The notes below the pieces were generated by a model that saw only the letters and a list, made by a program, of their open reading frames with translations, had not been told where the DNA came from and did not search any database. From Pacificimonas sp963710205 (GTDB lineage Bacteria > Pseudomonadota > Alphaproteobacteria > Sphingomonadales > Sphingomonadaceae): a stretch of DNA of 64,000 bases. The translations under genes and the position numbers were made by a program. Below, piece by piece: positions 34,711-43,346 of the stretch. Position 1 is the first letter of the stretch. The number at the start of each line of letters is the position of its first letter. The stretch lies in assembly GCA_963710205.1 (NCBI GenBank), contig CAVPZG010000005.1, positions 773,286 through 837,285 on the forward strand. Direction: 5' to 3'.

Positions 34711-35970
34711 ATGCAGGAAACCGCTCCCATCACAGCGTTCGAGGCGTCCGCCATCGTCATCTGCCTGGCGGCGACCCTCGGCTATCTCAATCACCGCCTT
34801 TTGAAGCTGCCGCACGTGATCGGTCTGACCATTCTCGGCGCAGCCTTGTCGCTGCTCGCCGTGGCGGCGGACCGGATCGTGCCCGGCATCGGCATCGGAG
34901 CCTGGACGACCGATTTCCTGTCGGGCCTCGATTTTCCGGAAACGCTGCTTCAGGGAATGCTCAGCTTCCTGCTGTTCGCGGGCGCGCTGCATGTCGATCT
35001 GGACGAGTTGAAGAAGGGCTGGCTGCCCATCCTGGTGCTGTCCACCGTTGGTGTCGTGATCTCAACGGTCTTCGTCGGATTTGCATTCAGTCTGCTAACC
35101 GGCCTTGTCGGCGTCGATGTTCCCTTGATCTGGTGTCTCGTCCTCGGAGCGATCGTCAGCCCGACAGATCCCGTCTCGGTGCTCGGCATCCTGAAGAAAG
35201 CGGCGGTTCCGCCGACGCTGCAGGCCACCGTTGCGGGAGAAAGCCTGTTCAATGACGGCGTCGGCGTCGTTGTATTCTCAATTCTGTTGACCGCCGCAGT
35301 TTCAGGTGCGGATTTCTCACTGGTGGCAGGCCTTGAACTCTTCGCCATCGAAGCGGGCGGAGGCATTCTGCTGGGCCTCGTCGCTGGCTATGTCGCCTTC
35401 CGCGCCATGCGTGCCATCGACGTCTATTCAATCGAGGTTCTGATCAGCCTTGCCGTTGTCATGGGCGGCTACGCGCTTGCAAGCCGACTGCATCTCGCTG
35501 GTCCCGTCGCCATGGCCGTCGCGGGCCTTCTGATCGGCAATCAGGGCGTCACGTTCGCCATGAGCGACATCACGCGCGACTATCTGCTGAAATTCTGGGA
35601 AATCGTCGACGAAGTCCTGAACAGCGTGCTGTTCCTGCTGATCGGCCTGGAAGTCATCGTCATCGCGGCGAGCGGCAGCTACCTGATCCTTGCCACCGTC
35701 GCCATTCCCATGGTCCTCATTGCGCGTTCGCTGGCCGTCGGCATTCCCATGAGCGGCCTGCGCCGCTTCACGCCGCTGTCGAGGATGGCGACACCCATAC
35801 TGATCTGGGGTGGCCTGAGAGGCGGCATTTCCATCGCGCTCGCGCTCAGCCTGCCTTCGGGACCGATCCGCGACGCCATCCTTGCCACCACCTATGGCGT
35901 CGTCCTGTTCAGCGTGCTGGTGCAGGGCGCCACGGTCGGAAGGCTTGTCGAGAGGTTGAAATCCGCCTGA
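34711..35970 (+). CDS. CPA1-type sodium/proton antiporter
   Basis: A 419-aa inner-membrane antiporter with about 12 hydrophobic helices. It carries the CPA1 motifs GAIVSPTDPVSVLGILKK and VAGESLFNDGVGVVVFSILL, where the FND Asp sits in the ion path, and IWGGLRGGISIALALSLPSG. There is no large cytoplasmic C-terminal domain. It exports Na+ or other cations in exchange for protons. The stop is two bases before the CCA end of the convergent tRNA-Lys. Confidence 0.94.
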   Translation: MQETAPITAFEASAIVICLAATLGYLNHRLLKLPHVIGLTILGAALSLLAVAADRIVPGIGIGAWTTDFLSGLDFPETLLQGMLSFLLFAGALHVDLDELKKGWLPILVLSTVGVVISTVFVGFAFSLLTGLVGVDVPLIWCLVLGAIVSPTDPVSVLGILKKAAVPPTLQATVAGESLFNDGVGVVVFSILLTAAVSGADFSLVAGLELFAIEAGGGILLGLVAGYVAFRAMRAIDVYSIEVLISLAVVMGGYALASRLHLAGPVAMAVAGLLIGNQGVTFAMSDITRDYLLKFWEIVDEVLNSVLFLLIGLEVIVIAASGSYLILATVAIPMVLIARSLAVGIPMSGLRRFTPLSRMATPILIWGGLRGGISIALALSLPSGPIRDAILATTYGVVLFSVLVQGATVGRLVERLKSA

Positions 35971-35971
35971 C

Positions 35972-36047
35972 TGGTAAGTCCTGCTGGGTTCGAACCAGCG
36001 ACCTACTGATTAAAAGTCAGTTGCTCTACCAACTGAGCTAAGGACCC
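35972..36047 (-). tRNA. tRNA-Lys (TTT)
   Basis: On the minus strand GGGTCCTTAGCTCAGTTGGT begins the gene, and CCA is encoded at 35972-35974. The anticodon arm ACTGA-CTTTTAA-TCAGT has anticodon TTT. Acceptor, D and T arms pair fully, with two G-U pairs in the acceptor. Length is 76 nt. The gene abuts the antiporter. Confidence 0.95.
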
Positions 36048-36070
36048 GGGGCCGGTCAGGCGGAAGCGGC

Positions 36071-36099
36071 GATGTAGAAGGCATGGGCGCGTCCGTCAA
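36071..36099 (-). promoter_or_regulatory. Promoter of tRNA-Lys
   Basis: TTGACG (36094-36099) and TACATC (36071-36076) on the minus strand are separated by 17 bp, about 25 bp before the mature tRNA. The -35 box overlaps the stop codon region of folK. Confidence 0.7.
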
Positions 36100-36569
36100 C
36101 GCCGCGCGGTCAAACGCGCGTACATCTGCCGCACGGTCAGGTTCAGGACGGGATGCCGCCAGTCCGGTGCGACCTCGAGCATCGGCGAAAGGACGAAATC
36201 CCGCACGGCCAGTTCCGGGTGAGGCAATTTCAGTTTACCCGCCCCTCTTACCTCCTGATCGTAGGCCACCAGGTCCAGATCGAGCACGCGCGCGCCCCAG
36301 CGGCGCTGCCGTCTGCGGCCGAAATCGCTTTCGATATGGTGCAGGGTTTCGAGGAGTCTCTCCGGATTCAGCTGCGTAGCGACCGCGACGGCGGCGTTGG
36401 CATATTCGCGCGATGAAGGTCCGATCGGCCGGGTCCGGTAAATGCGCGACCGGCGGATGATTGCGATGCCTGAGGCCTCCATGGCGCTCATGGCGGCGAC
36501 GATCACCGCCGCCGGTGCGCCGTAGCGGCGATGCGGGCGATTTGAGCCGAGGGCGATGACGATGGCCAT
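36096..36569 (-). CDS. folK: 2-amino-4-hydroxy-6-hydroxymethyldihydropteridine pyrophosphokinase FolK
   Basis: Folate pathway enzyme transferring pyrophosphate from ATP to the pterin. The start MAIVIALGSNRPHRRYGAPA holds the GSN motif. RPIGPSSREYANAAVAVAT and the HPPK signature RRWGARVLDLDLVAYDQ are present, with LPHPELAVRDFVLSPMLE as the C-terminal pterin region. Its 157 aa are normal. It diverges from the uracil-DNA glycosylase. Confidence 0.95.
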   Translation of the reverse strand: MAIVIALGSNRPHRRYGAPAAVIVAAMSAMEASGIAIIRRSRIYRTRPIGPSSREYANAAVAVATQLNPERLLETLHHIESDFGRRRQRRWGARVLDLDLVAYDQEVRGAGKLKLPHPELAVRDFVLSPMLEVAPDWRHPVLNLTVRQMYARLTARR

Positions 36570-36600
36570 GTCCGGGCTTTCCTAGCTGGATGCGCGCGGT

Positions 36601-37278
36601 ATGAAAGCCGTCATGCCGACAACAGCAGATATTCCCCAGCCGCCATCCGACTGCCCGCTCTGTCCGCGCCTGGTGGCGTTTCGGAAGGAACAGCAGGAAA
36701 AGCACCCCGACTGGTTCAATGCGCCCGTGCCCGGCTGGGGCGACCCTGAGGCCTGGCTCTGCTTCGTCGGTCTCGCGCCCGGCCTGCGCGGCGCGAACCG
36801 CACCGGACGACCCTTTACCGGCGACTGGGCGGGTGATCTGCTGTTCGAGACCCTTGCCGACTTCGGCTGGACGGAGGGCGCATATGATGCGCGCGCCGAC
36901 GACGGGTTCCGGCTGAAGGGCGCCTACATATCGAACGCCGTCCGCTGCGTCCCGCCGCAGAACAAGCCGACGCCTGCGGAAATCACCACCTGCCGCCCCT
37001 ATTTCGACGCGCAGTTGAAGGCGCTGACAAATGTGCGCGTTCTGATCGCGCTCGGTCTGATCGCGCATCAGCAGGTCATGAAAGTCTATGGGCTGACGCT
37101 GAACCACTTCAAGTTCGCGCACGGGGCGCGGCACGCGTTGCCGGACGGGCGCGTGCTGATCGATAGCTATCATTGCAGCCGCTACAACACGAACACCGGG
37201 CGATTGACGAAGGCGATGTTCGCCGACGTGTTTCGTCTGGCGGAACAGGAGCGTCAGGTTTCCGTCAGCTTGCCATAG
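36601..37278 (+). CDS. Uracil-DNA glycosylase family 5 (UDGb)
   Basis: A 225-aa iron-sulfur base-excision glycosylase. Motif 1 is FVGLAPGLRGANRTGRPFTG, with GDWAGDLLFETL after it, typical of family 5, which lacks a polar catalytic residue at the usual position. Motif 2 is DSYHCSRYNTNTGRLT. Cysteines CPLC (residues about 18-21), RCV and TCRP are the 4Fe-4S ligands. It removes uracil, hypoxanthine and xanthine from DNA. The 3' end overlaps the convergent aguB by 25 bp. Confidence 0.93.
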   Translation: MKAVMPTTADIPQPPSDCPLCPRLVAFRKEQQEKHPDWFNAPVPGWGDPEAWLCFVGLAPGLRGANRTGRPFTGDWAGDLLFETLADFGWTEGAYDARADDGFRLKGAYISNAVRCVPPQNKPTPAEITTCRPYFDAQLKALTNVRVLIALGLIAHQQVMKVYGLTLNHFKFAHGARHALPDGRVLIDSYHCSRYNTNTGRLTKAMFADVFRLAEQERQVSVSLP

Positions 37279-38100
37279 AGGTCAGGTCGGCGGTCACGGA
37301 AGAACCCCATGCTGGCGCGGTGCGCGCGCGCGGCGGTCAGGTCAAAGGTGGCGACAACCATGCCCGTTTCCGTCCGGTCGAGCTCGGCGACCTTTTCGCC
37401 ATATTCGTTGGCGGCGAAGCTGGAGCCGTAAAAGGTCTGGCCAGCTTCGGTGCCGACCCGGTTGGCGGCGATGACGGGCATGGTATTGCTGACCGCATGA
37501 CCCTGCATCGCGCGCTGCCACATGGCGGCGGTGTCGAGGTCGGGTTCGTCGGGTTCGGAGCCGATGGCAGTGGGATAAAGCAGGATGTCCGCGCCCATCA
37601 GCGCCATGCAGCGCGCCGCCTCCGGAAACCACTGGTCCCAGCAGATGCCGACGCCGATCTTTCCGAACGGCGATTCCCAGACCCGGAACCCGCTGTTTCC
37701 CGGGCGAAAATAGAATTTCTCCTCATAGCCCGGACCATCCGGGATGTGCGATTTGCGGTACACACCCTCAACCTGTCCACGCGCGTCGATCATGGCGAGG
37801 CTGTTGTAGAAATGCGGGCCGTCGACCTCGAAAATGCTGGTCGGGATGATCGTGCGCGTATCGGCGGCGACCTTTTGCATGGCGCGGATCGCGGGATGGT
37901 CGGACAGCGGGGTGCGCGCGGGCAAAATGCGCCTCTTTCTCCTCGCGGCAGAAATAATGGCCCTGAAAGAGTTCGGGCGGCAGGATCAGGTCGGCCCCGC
38001 GTGCGGCAGCCTCCCGCGCCAGATCGGCCGTGGCGGCGATATCGGTCGCTTCATCGTCAGTGAAAGCGAGCTGCAGGGCGGCGGCGGTGATTGTCGTCAT
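37254..38100 (-). pseudogene. aguB: N-carbamoylputrescine amidase AguB, split by a single-base frameshift
   Basis: Nitrilase-superfamily amidase that converts N-carbamoylputrescine to putrescine. The N-terminal part (38100 to about 37912) reads MTTITAAALQLAFTDDEATD and contains the catalytic Glu in LILPPELFQGHYFCREEKEA. The rest is in another frame and has the lysine in YRKSHIPDGPGYEEKFYF and the nucleophile Cys in GIGVGICWDQWFPEAARCMA. Removing one C from the CCCC run at 37909-37912 joins them as FARAHP-LSDHPAIRAMQKVA and gives a normal protein of about 281 aa. The gene is coupled to aguA. This is either a sequencing indel or a true loss. Confidence 0.88.
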
Positions 38101-39071
38101 TATGCGGGCACCTCCCGTGTCATGCAGTGAAACGCCCCGCCGCCCGAAAGCACGGCCTTCGCGCCGAGACCAACCGCTTCACGATCAGGAAAGAGGCGGC
38201 CGAGCATTTCCACCGCGCGGCCATCGTGGACGGACCCATAAGTGGGAACGATGACGAGTTCGTTCGTCAGGACAAAGTTCATGTAGCTGGCGGGCATTGG
38301 TTTGCCTTGCGCGTCCTTCACGAGACCGGCTGAGGGAATGCGCACGATTTCAATTCCCGCCTCCTCCAGCCGTGCGGCTGCGCTTTCGTAAACCATGCTG
38401 TTCGGGTCGTCCGTATCGAGCGCCTGCGGAAGGGCCACCTTTCCCGGCGCGACGAAACGCGCGAGATTGTCGATGTGGCCGTCCGTATGGTCACCTGCGA
38501 GGCCTCTGCCCAGCCAGACAATGCGCGTCAGGCCCAGTGCCTCCGAAAGGACGTCTTCCACCTCTTCCCGCGTCATGTCCCCATTGCGGTTGGGATTCTG
38601 CAGGCATTGCTCGGTCGTCATGGCGAGGCCCGTGCCGTCATGGTCGATCGCACCGCCCTCCAGCACGATGTCATATCTGGATAGTGCCCTGCCCTCTCGC
38701 TCCGCCAGCATGGCCGCGACCCGTTCGTCGCCGGGCATGACGAATTTTTCGCCCCAGCCGTTGAAGCGGAACGCCGCCGCCCCGTCTTCGTGAAACAGCG
38801 GGCTGGTGTCGCGCAGCCAGATATCGCCGTAGCGCGTCCTTAGAATGTCCACCGGCGCATCATCGATCTGCTCGCGCAGGATGGACTCCGCATTCCTGTC
38901 GGGCACCAGAACCGTGATCGCGGTTCCCGCCGCGGCGACGGTTCCTGCAAAAGCGGAAACCTGTTTTTGCGCGTCTTCGAGCGCACCGCGCCATTCGCGG
39001 CGGCGCCAGGGCCAGGCCGTGTAGATACGTTTGATCGGCGCCCATTCAGGAGGCAGGCTGACCTCACTCAT
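38100..39071 (-). CDS. aguA: Agmatine deiminase AguA
   Basis: A guanidino-modifying enzyme (pentein fold) that converts agmatine to N-carbamoylputrescine. The start MSEVSLPPEWAPIKRIYTAW at 39071 gives 323 aa; an ATG 48 bp upstream adds an unconserved stretch. Motifs include YGDIWLRDTSPLF, VLEGGAIDHDGTGLAMTTEQ, GDHTDGHIDNLARFVAPGK and the nucleophile Cys in GGGAFHCMTREVPA. Its stop codon shares bases with the aguB start, so the two enzymes form the agmatine-to-putrescine pair. Confidence 0.95.
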   Translation of the reverse strand: MSEVSLPPEWAPIKRIYTAWPWRRREWRGALEDAQKQVSAFAGTVAAAGTAITVLVPDRNAESILREQIDDAPVDILRTRYGDIWLRDTSPLFHEDGAAAFRFNGWGEKFVMPGDERVAAMLAEREGRALSRYDIVLEGGAIDHDGTGLAMTTEQCLQNPNRNGDMTREEVEDVLSEALGLTRIVWLGRGLAGDHTDGHIDNLARFVAPGKVALPQALDTDDPNSMVYESAAARLEEAGIEIVRIPSAGLVKDAQGKPMPASYMNFVLTNELVIVPTYGSVHDGRAVEMLGRLFPDREAVGLGAKAVLSGGGAFHCMTREVPA

Positions 39072-40686
39072 CTGCAACCCCGGCCCTGCTCGCGTCGCGG
39101 ATCGCGCGGAATTCGTCACCTTCGCGCCAGTTCGGCCAGGCGTCCGAAGCCGCCAGGTCGCGGCCGATCAGATAATAGAGCTGCAGATCCTTCACTGCGC
39201 CAGACCAGTCCCAATCGGGATCATATTCGTCCGATGGCTGGTGATAGCGCTTCTCGGTATATTCATCGGCCTGTGCCTGACCATATTCCGGCCCCTTGCC
39301 AACGATATCGATGCCGCCCTCCGCATAAAGCATCGGCACGCCCTTCTTGGCGAGACTGAAATGGTCTGAGCGGTAAAAGCTGCCCTTTTCCGGCGTCGGT
39401 TCCACATCGATGCGGCGGCCCTGTGCAATGACCTCGCGCTCCAAAATGTCCTCCAGCTCGGATTTGCCGCCGCCGATGACGACGACATCATTGGTTTCAC
39501 CAAGGATGCTGAGGCCGTCCATGTTGATGCCGCCCACCGTCCGCGCCAGCGGATAGACCGGCTGTTCAGCGTAATAGGCACTGCCAAGAAGGCCTGATTC
39601 CTCGGCCGTGACGGCGAGGAAGACGAGACTGCGTTCCGGCGCTCCGGCCTCTGCGTGAACGCGGCCAAGCTCGATCAGGCCCGCCGTGCCGGTCGCGTTG
39701 TCGAACGCGCCATTGCAGATGTCGTCACCGCTGGCGTCCGCGCCGCAGCGGCCGAGGTGATCCCAGTGCGCGGTATACAGCACATATTCGTCAGGGCGTT
39801 CCGTGCCGGGAAGGATGCCGATGACGTTGTTCGACTGCTGGCGGCGGATGGTGTTTTCCAGGCTGGCCGATGCCGTCACGCCGAGCGGGACAGCGCGGAA
39901 ACCGGGCTGTTTGGCGGCAGCCGCCAGCTTTGCGAGATCCTGTCCGGCGCTGTTGAACAAACGCATGGCGACCTGCCGCTGCATCCAGCCCTCTATGGCG
40001 ACGCGGTCCCTGCCATTGTCGGGGCGGTCCATTTCGATCTGCGGGCCGGTCCAAGAGCTTTCGACCGTGACCCAGCCATAGGCCGCGGGGACAGTGTCGT
40101 GGATGATGATCGCACCTGCCGCACCCTGCCGCGCCGCCTCTTCGTACTTGTATGTCCAGCGGCCATAATAGGTCATCGCGCGTCCGCCGAAATTGCCCTC
40201 CAGCCCCTCGGTTTCCCAGTCGGGATCGTTGACGAGGATGACGGCGACCTTGCCCGCCATGTCGACGCCCTCATAGTCATTCCAGCCCTTTTCGGGCGCG
40301 TTGATGCCATAGCCGACGAAGACCATCTCGGCATTGTCGATGGCGACACTGTCCTCTATCCGCTTGGTCCAGATCACTTCGTCCTTGCCATAAGCGGCTG
40401 TGAAGAGCGGCTTCCCGTCCTTCTGAAAGCTGAGGTCGGAACTGGCGGGATCGACGCTGACCTCGACCAGCGGCACCTTCTGGTACCAGCTGCCGTTCGG
40501 ACCGCCCGGTTGCAGTCCGGCCGCCGCCATGCGTTCGGAGATGAACGCGATGGTCTTCTCCTCCCCGACCGTCATGGGCGCGCGTCCCTCAAAATCGTCG
40601 GAGGAAAGGACCTGTGTCATCTCCTTCAGATTATCGACGCTGACGGCTGGCGCGGCCATGGTCGTTACGGGTTCGGCCCCCGCCAT
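39064..40686 (-). CDS. M28-family zinc aminopeptidase, probably a lipoprotein with a disrupted start
   Basis: A 540-aa M28 peptidase with a PA domain inserted at about residues 110-260. Zinc ligands are in LYTAHWDHLGRCG, GAFDNATGTAGLIELG, AVTAEESGLLGSAYY and FYRSDHFSLAKKGVPMLYAE. The first in-frame ATG (40686) leaves the protein without a signal peptide. Yet the codons just upstream (40689-40742) read ELLTACLASASLISCSNQ, an export signal with lipobox LISC, with no start codon in that frame. An ATG sits at 40748-40750 one frame off. The true gene probably starts there, broken by one base. It overlaps aguA by 8 bp. Confidence 0.88.
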   Translation of the reverse strand: MAGAEPVTTMAAPAVSVDNLKEMTQVLSSDDFEGRAPMTVGEEKTIAFISERMAAAGLQPGGPNGSWYQKVPLVEVSVDPASSDLSFQKDGKPLFTAAYGKDEVIWTKRIEDSVAIDNAEMVFVGYGINAPEKGWNDYEGVDMAGKVAVILVNDPDWETEGLEGNFGGRAMTYYGRWTYKYEEAARQGAAGAIIIHDTVPAAYGWVTVESSWTGPQIEMDRPDNGRDRVAIEGWMQRQVAMRLFNSAGQDLAKLAAAAKQPGFRAVPLGVTASASLENTIRRQQSNNVIGILPGTERPDEYVLYTAHWDHLGRCGADASGDDICNGAFDNATGTAGLIELGRVHAEAGAPERSLVFLAVTAEESGLLGSAYYAEQPVYPLARTVGGINMDGLSILGETNDVVVIGGGKSELEDILEREVIAQGRRIDVEPTPEKGSFYRSDHFSLAKKGVPMLYAEGGIDIVGKGPEYGQAQADEYTEKRYHQPSDEYDPDWDWSGAVKDLQLYYLIGRDLAASDAWPNWREGDEFRAIRDASRAGVADE

Positions 40687-40934
40687 CTGATTGCTGCACG
40701 AAATCAGAGACGCGCTGGCAAGACATGCGGTTAAGAGTTCTGCGTTTCATATCGTTTTCCAGTTTATCGGCTTTTGGCGGGAAATGGGCGAAGTGGAGCC
40801 CAACGGAATAACGGGTGGGGGTGGGGGGAAAATATTGTCATATCGCAACAGGAACTGGTCCGAAATATCTGTCTTCATGTGATTTTGACAAATTCACGGG
40901 GAATAGGAAAGCTTCAAACCGGACTGCCATTGGC

Positions 40935-41432
40935 TTATCCCGCATCGACGATGACGGCACGGGCACGTTCGTCCGCATCGAGCGGTTCGAACAGGGTTTC
41001 GCAAAAGTCGAAATCCGCGCGGGTGACCTCGAACTGGAACGTGTCCGAGCGGCCGCGGTTGCGTTCCTCAACGCGCGCCCATCGTGTGGCCCTGTCGACG
41101 TCGAGATAATGCGTTTCGGCGGCGGCGCCATGTTCGGCGAAAAAGCCGAGCACGCGGGCGCGCTGTTCCCTGGCGAAGAACCCCAGGTCGAGGATGACGT
41201 CCATGCCGAGGGCCATCAGTTTGAGCGCCTCCGCGCAGACCTGGCGTTCGATTCGCTGCGTGCGTTCCAGCGCCCATTCATATTCGGGCGGATCGGGCAT
41301 ATCCGGCAGGAACAGCGTGCGCATCCATTCGTCATTGGTGAAAATATGCGCGCTCAGGTCGCGTGACAGTCTTGCCGCGTAAGTGCTTTTCCCAGCGCCC
41401 GTATTCCCGGCGAGAAGATAAGCCTTAGCCAC
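40935..41432 (-). CDS. P-loop kinase-like ATP-binding protein
   Basis: A 165-aa protein with a Walker A motif near the start (AYLLAGNTGAGKSTYAARLS). The likely GTG start at 41432 overlaps the rlmE end by 8 bp; an ATG at 41456 would lie inside rlmE. LGMDVILDLGFFAREQRARV resembles the lid region of shikimate kinase/zeta-toxin-like small kinases. The substrate is unknown. No antitoxin-like gene is adjacent, so a toxin role is not supported. Confidence 0.82.
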   Translation of the reverse strand: MAKAYLLAGNTGAGKSTYAARLSRDLSAHIFTNDEWMRTLFLPDMPDPPEYEWALERTQRIERQVCAEALKLMALGMDVILDLGFFAREQRARVLGFFAEHGAAAETHYLDVDRATRWARVEERNRGRSDTFQFEVTRADFDFCETLFEPLDADERARAVIVDAG

Positions 41433-42104
41433 CCTTGAACCCCTGCGCGACCACATACCATTCGGACGACCCCTTTCGGCTGGCAGGGGGCTTCACATGT
41501 TTCACGGTCTTGAAATTCCGGCGCAGGTCCGCGACGAGATTCGCATCGGCACCGCCAGCGAGAACCTTTGCGACGAAGCCGCCGCCGGGAGCAAGATTCC
41601 GGTAGGCGAAGTCGGCCGCCACCTCGACAAGGCCCATGGTGCGCAGATGATCCGTCTGCTTGTGGCCAATGGTATTGGCGGCCATGTCGCTGAGCACGAG
41701 GTCGGGCGGGCCGCCGATACTGGCCATCAGCGCGTCAGGGGCCTGGTCGTCGAGAAAATCCATGACCAGAAGTTCCGCGCCGTCAATCGGGTCCATGTCA
41801 AGAAGATCAATGCCGACAACCGCAGCCTTCGGGCGCTTTTCCCGTACGACCTGAACCCAGCCGCCGGGGGCGGCGCCAGATCGACGATGCGGCGCGTCCC
41901 CTTGAGGAGACCGAATTTTTCGTCGAGTTCCAGTAGTTTATAGGCGGCGCGGCTGCGATAGCCATGCGCCTTCGCGGCCTTCACATAAGGATCGTCGAGC
42001 TGACGCTGCAGCCAGCGCGTGGACTGGGCCGTACGGCGGCGCGCCGTTTTTACGCGTGTTTTGCCTGTCCCGCTCTTGCCGACACCTGATTTTCCGGCGC
42101 TCAT
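41425..42104 (-). pseudogene. rlmE: 23S rRNA 2'-O-methyltransferase RlmE, split by a single-base frameshift
   Basis: Methylates U2552 of 23S rRNA. The N-terminal part (42104 to about 41880) reads through RSRAAYKLLELDEKFGLLKG and RRIVDL. The following SAM motif is only readable one frame over, as GAAPGGWVQVVREKRP and GIDLLDMDPIDG, and then continues to GGFVAKVLAGGADANLVADL and SRKGSSEWYVVAQGF. Restoring one G at the GG of 41876-41877 (minus strand CTGG to CTGGG) rejoins a normal protein of about 226 aa. The catalytic Lys-Asp-Lys-Glu set is otherwise intact. It is coupled to the phosphatase gene by ATGA. Confidence 0.88.
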
Positions 42105-43147
42105 AGCCCATGTCCATCGCGCGACATCAGGGTTCTGAGGATGCCTTCGCGGATACCCCGGTCCGCGACGCAGAGCCGTTCGACCGGAAAGGCTTCCAGG
42201 ATCGCGTCGAGGATGGCGCAGCCCGCGACAACCAGATCGGCGCGGTCATTGCCGATGCTGGGCTGGGCTGCGCGCTCGTCATGCGACATGCGCGAAAGCG
42301 CGTTGGCGATGGTCCGCATTGCCGTGCTTTCCACCCAGGCCCCATCGACCTGGTTGCGATCATAATGCGCGAGGCCCAGATGCATGGACGTCAGGGTCGT
42401 AATCGTCCCCGATGTGCCGAGCAGCTGGAGATTGTCGAAGCCGCCCGGCGGCGTCAGCCGGGGCATGGCGGCGGCGATGTTTTCCGCGACGCGCGCGCGC
42501 ATCCGGTCATAGCAGGCAATGCGGCCGCTGAGGCTGTCATGCCCGCCCGCCTCCGTTTCCGTCAGCGAAACGACGCCCCAGGGGACGCTGTTCCAGCCAA
42601 GCTGGCGGACGACACGGCCGTCCCTGATCTCGACAAGGCTGATCTCGGTCGATCCGCCGCCGATGTCGAAGACGAGGGCGTGGCTGAATTCAGGACGAAT
42701 CAGCGCCTGACAGCCAAGGACGGCCAGATGCGCCTCCTCCGCGGGCGTGATGACGTCGAGGGCGATCCCGGTTTCGGCGTGGACACGTTCGATGAAGTCG
42801 GGACCGTTGGCGGCGCGGCGGCAGGCCTCCGTCGCGACATTGCGCGTGATCCAGACGTCGCGGCGCGCCAGCTTCTCCGCGCATATGTGCAGCAATTCCA
42901 TGGCGCGCTCTATCGACCCCTTGGACAGGCGTCCGGTTTCCAGCAGCCCCTCGCCCAGCCGGCAGATGCGCGAAAAGGCGTCGATGACGTAGAAGCCCTT
43001 CGCACCGGGACGTGCGATGAGAAGACGGCAATTGTTTGTGCCGAGGTCGAGCGCGCCATAGGCGCGGCGGGATTTTGCGATATGCCCCCTTTGGGGACGC
43101 CGTGCCCGCGGTTTTCGCGCGGGTTCCGGCCGGGCGTGCGTCGCCAT
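42101..43147 (-). CDS. Ppx/GppA-family exopolyphosphatase/pppGpp phosphatase
   Basis: A 348-aa actin-fold phosphatase. The start MATHARPEPARKPRARRPQR at 43147 was chosen over an upstream ATG because the preceding frame is unconserved. Phosphate-1 motif: GALDLGTNNCRLLIARPGAK. Phosphate-2: ALVFDIGGGSTEISLVEIRD. QLLGTSGTITTLTS is also conserved. It hydrolyses polyphosphate or pppGpp. The basic N-terminal tail is common in alphaproteobacterial members. It is cotranscribed with rlmE. Confidence 0.93.
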   Translation of the reverse strand: MATHARPEPARKPRARRPQRGHIAKSRRAYGALDLGTNNCRLLIARPGAKGFYVIDAFSRICRLGEGLLETGRLSKGSIERAMELLHICAEKLARRDVWITRNVATEACRRAANGPDFIERVHAETGIALDVITPAEEAHLAVLGCQALIRPEFSHALVFDIGGGSTEISLVEIRDGRVVRQLGWNSVPWGVVSLTETEAGGHDSLSGRIACYDRMRARVAENIAAAMPRLTPPGGFDNLQLLGTSGTITTLTSMHLGLAHYDRNQVDGAWVESTAMRTIANALSRMSHDERAAQPSIGNDRADLVVAGCAILDAILEAFPVERLCVADRGIREGILRTLMSRDGHGL

Positions 43148-43278
43148 ATGTGGCCACCTGACTGATCTATTCGGGCCGCCGTGACGCCGATCCGGCTGCA
43201 TGGCGGTAACTTGACGGCGACATTAGCCATTTCTGCGCCATGCACAAGCGTTGCGCCGCATTTCAATGACCGGAAGCG

Positions 43279-43306
43279 TTGACAGGAGGGCGCGTATATC
43301 TATATC
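43279..43306 (+). promoter_or_regulatory. Promoter of tRNA-Gln
   Basis: TTGACA (43279-43284) and TATATC (43301-43306) are separated by 16 bp. The start site would be near 43313, about 34 bp before the mature tRNA 5' end. Confidence 0.75.
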
Positions 43307-43346
43307 GGCCCCTCTTCCGCGCGACACCGCGGAACGCAAGCGGCAC

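Noticed and set aside
40935..41432. The P-loop kinase as a zeta toxin of a toxin-antitoxin pair
   Set aside because: No small antitoxin gene is next to it; the neighbours are rlmE and a peptidase.
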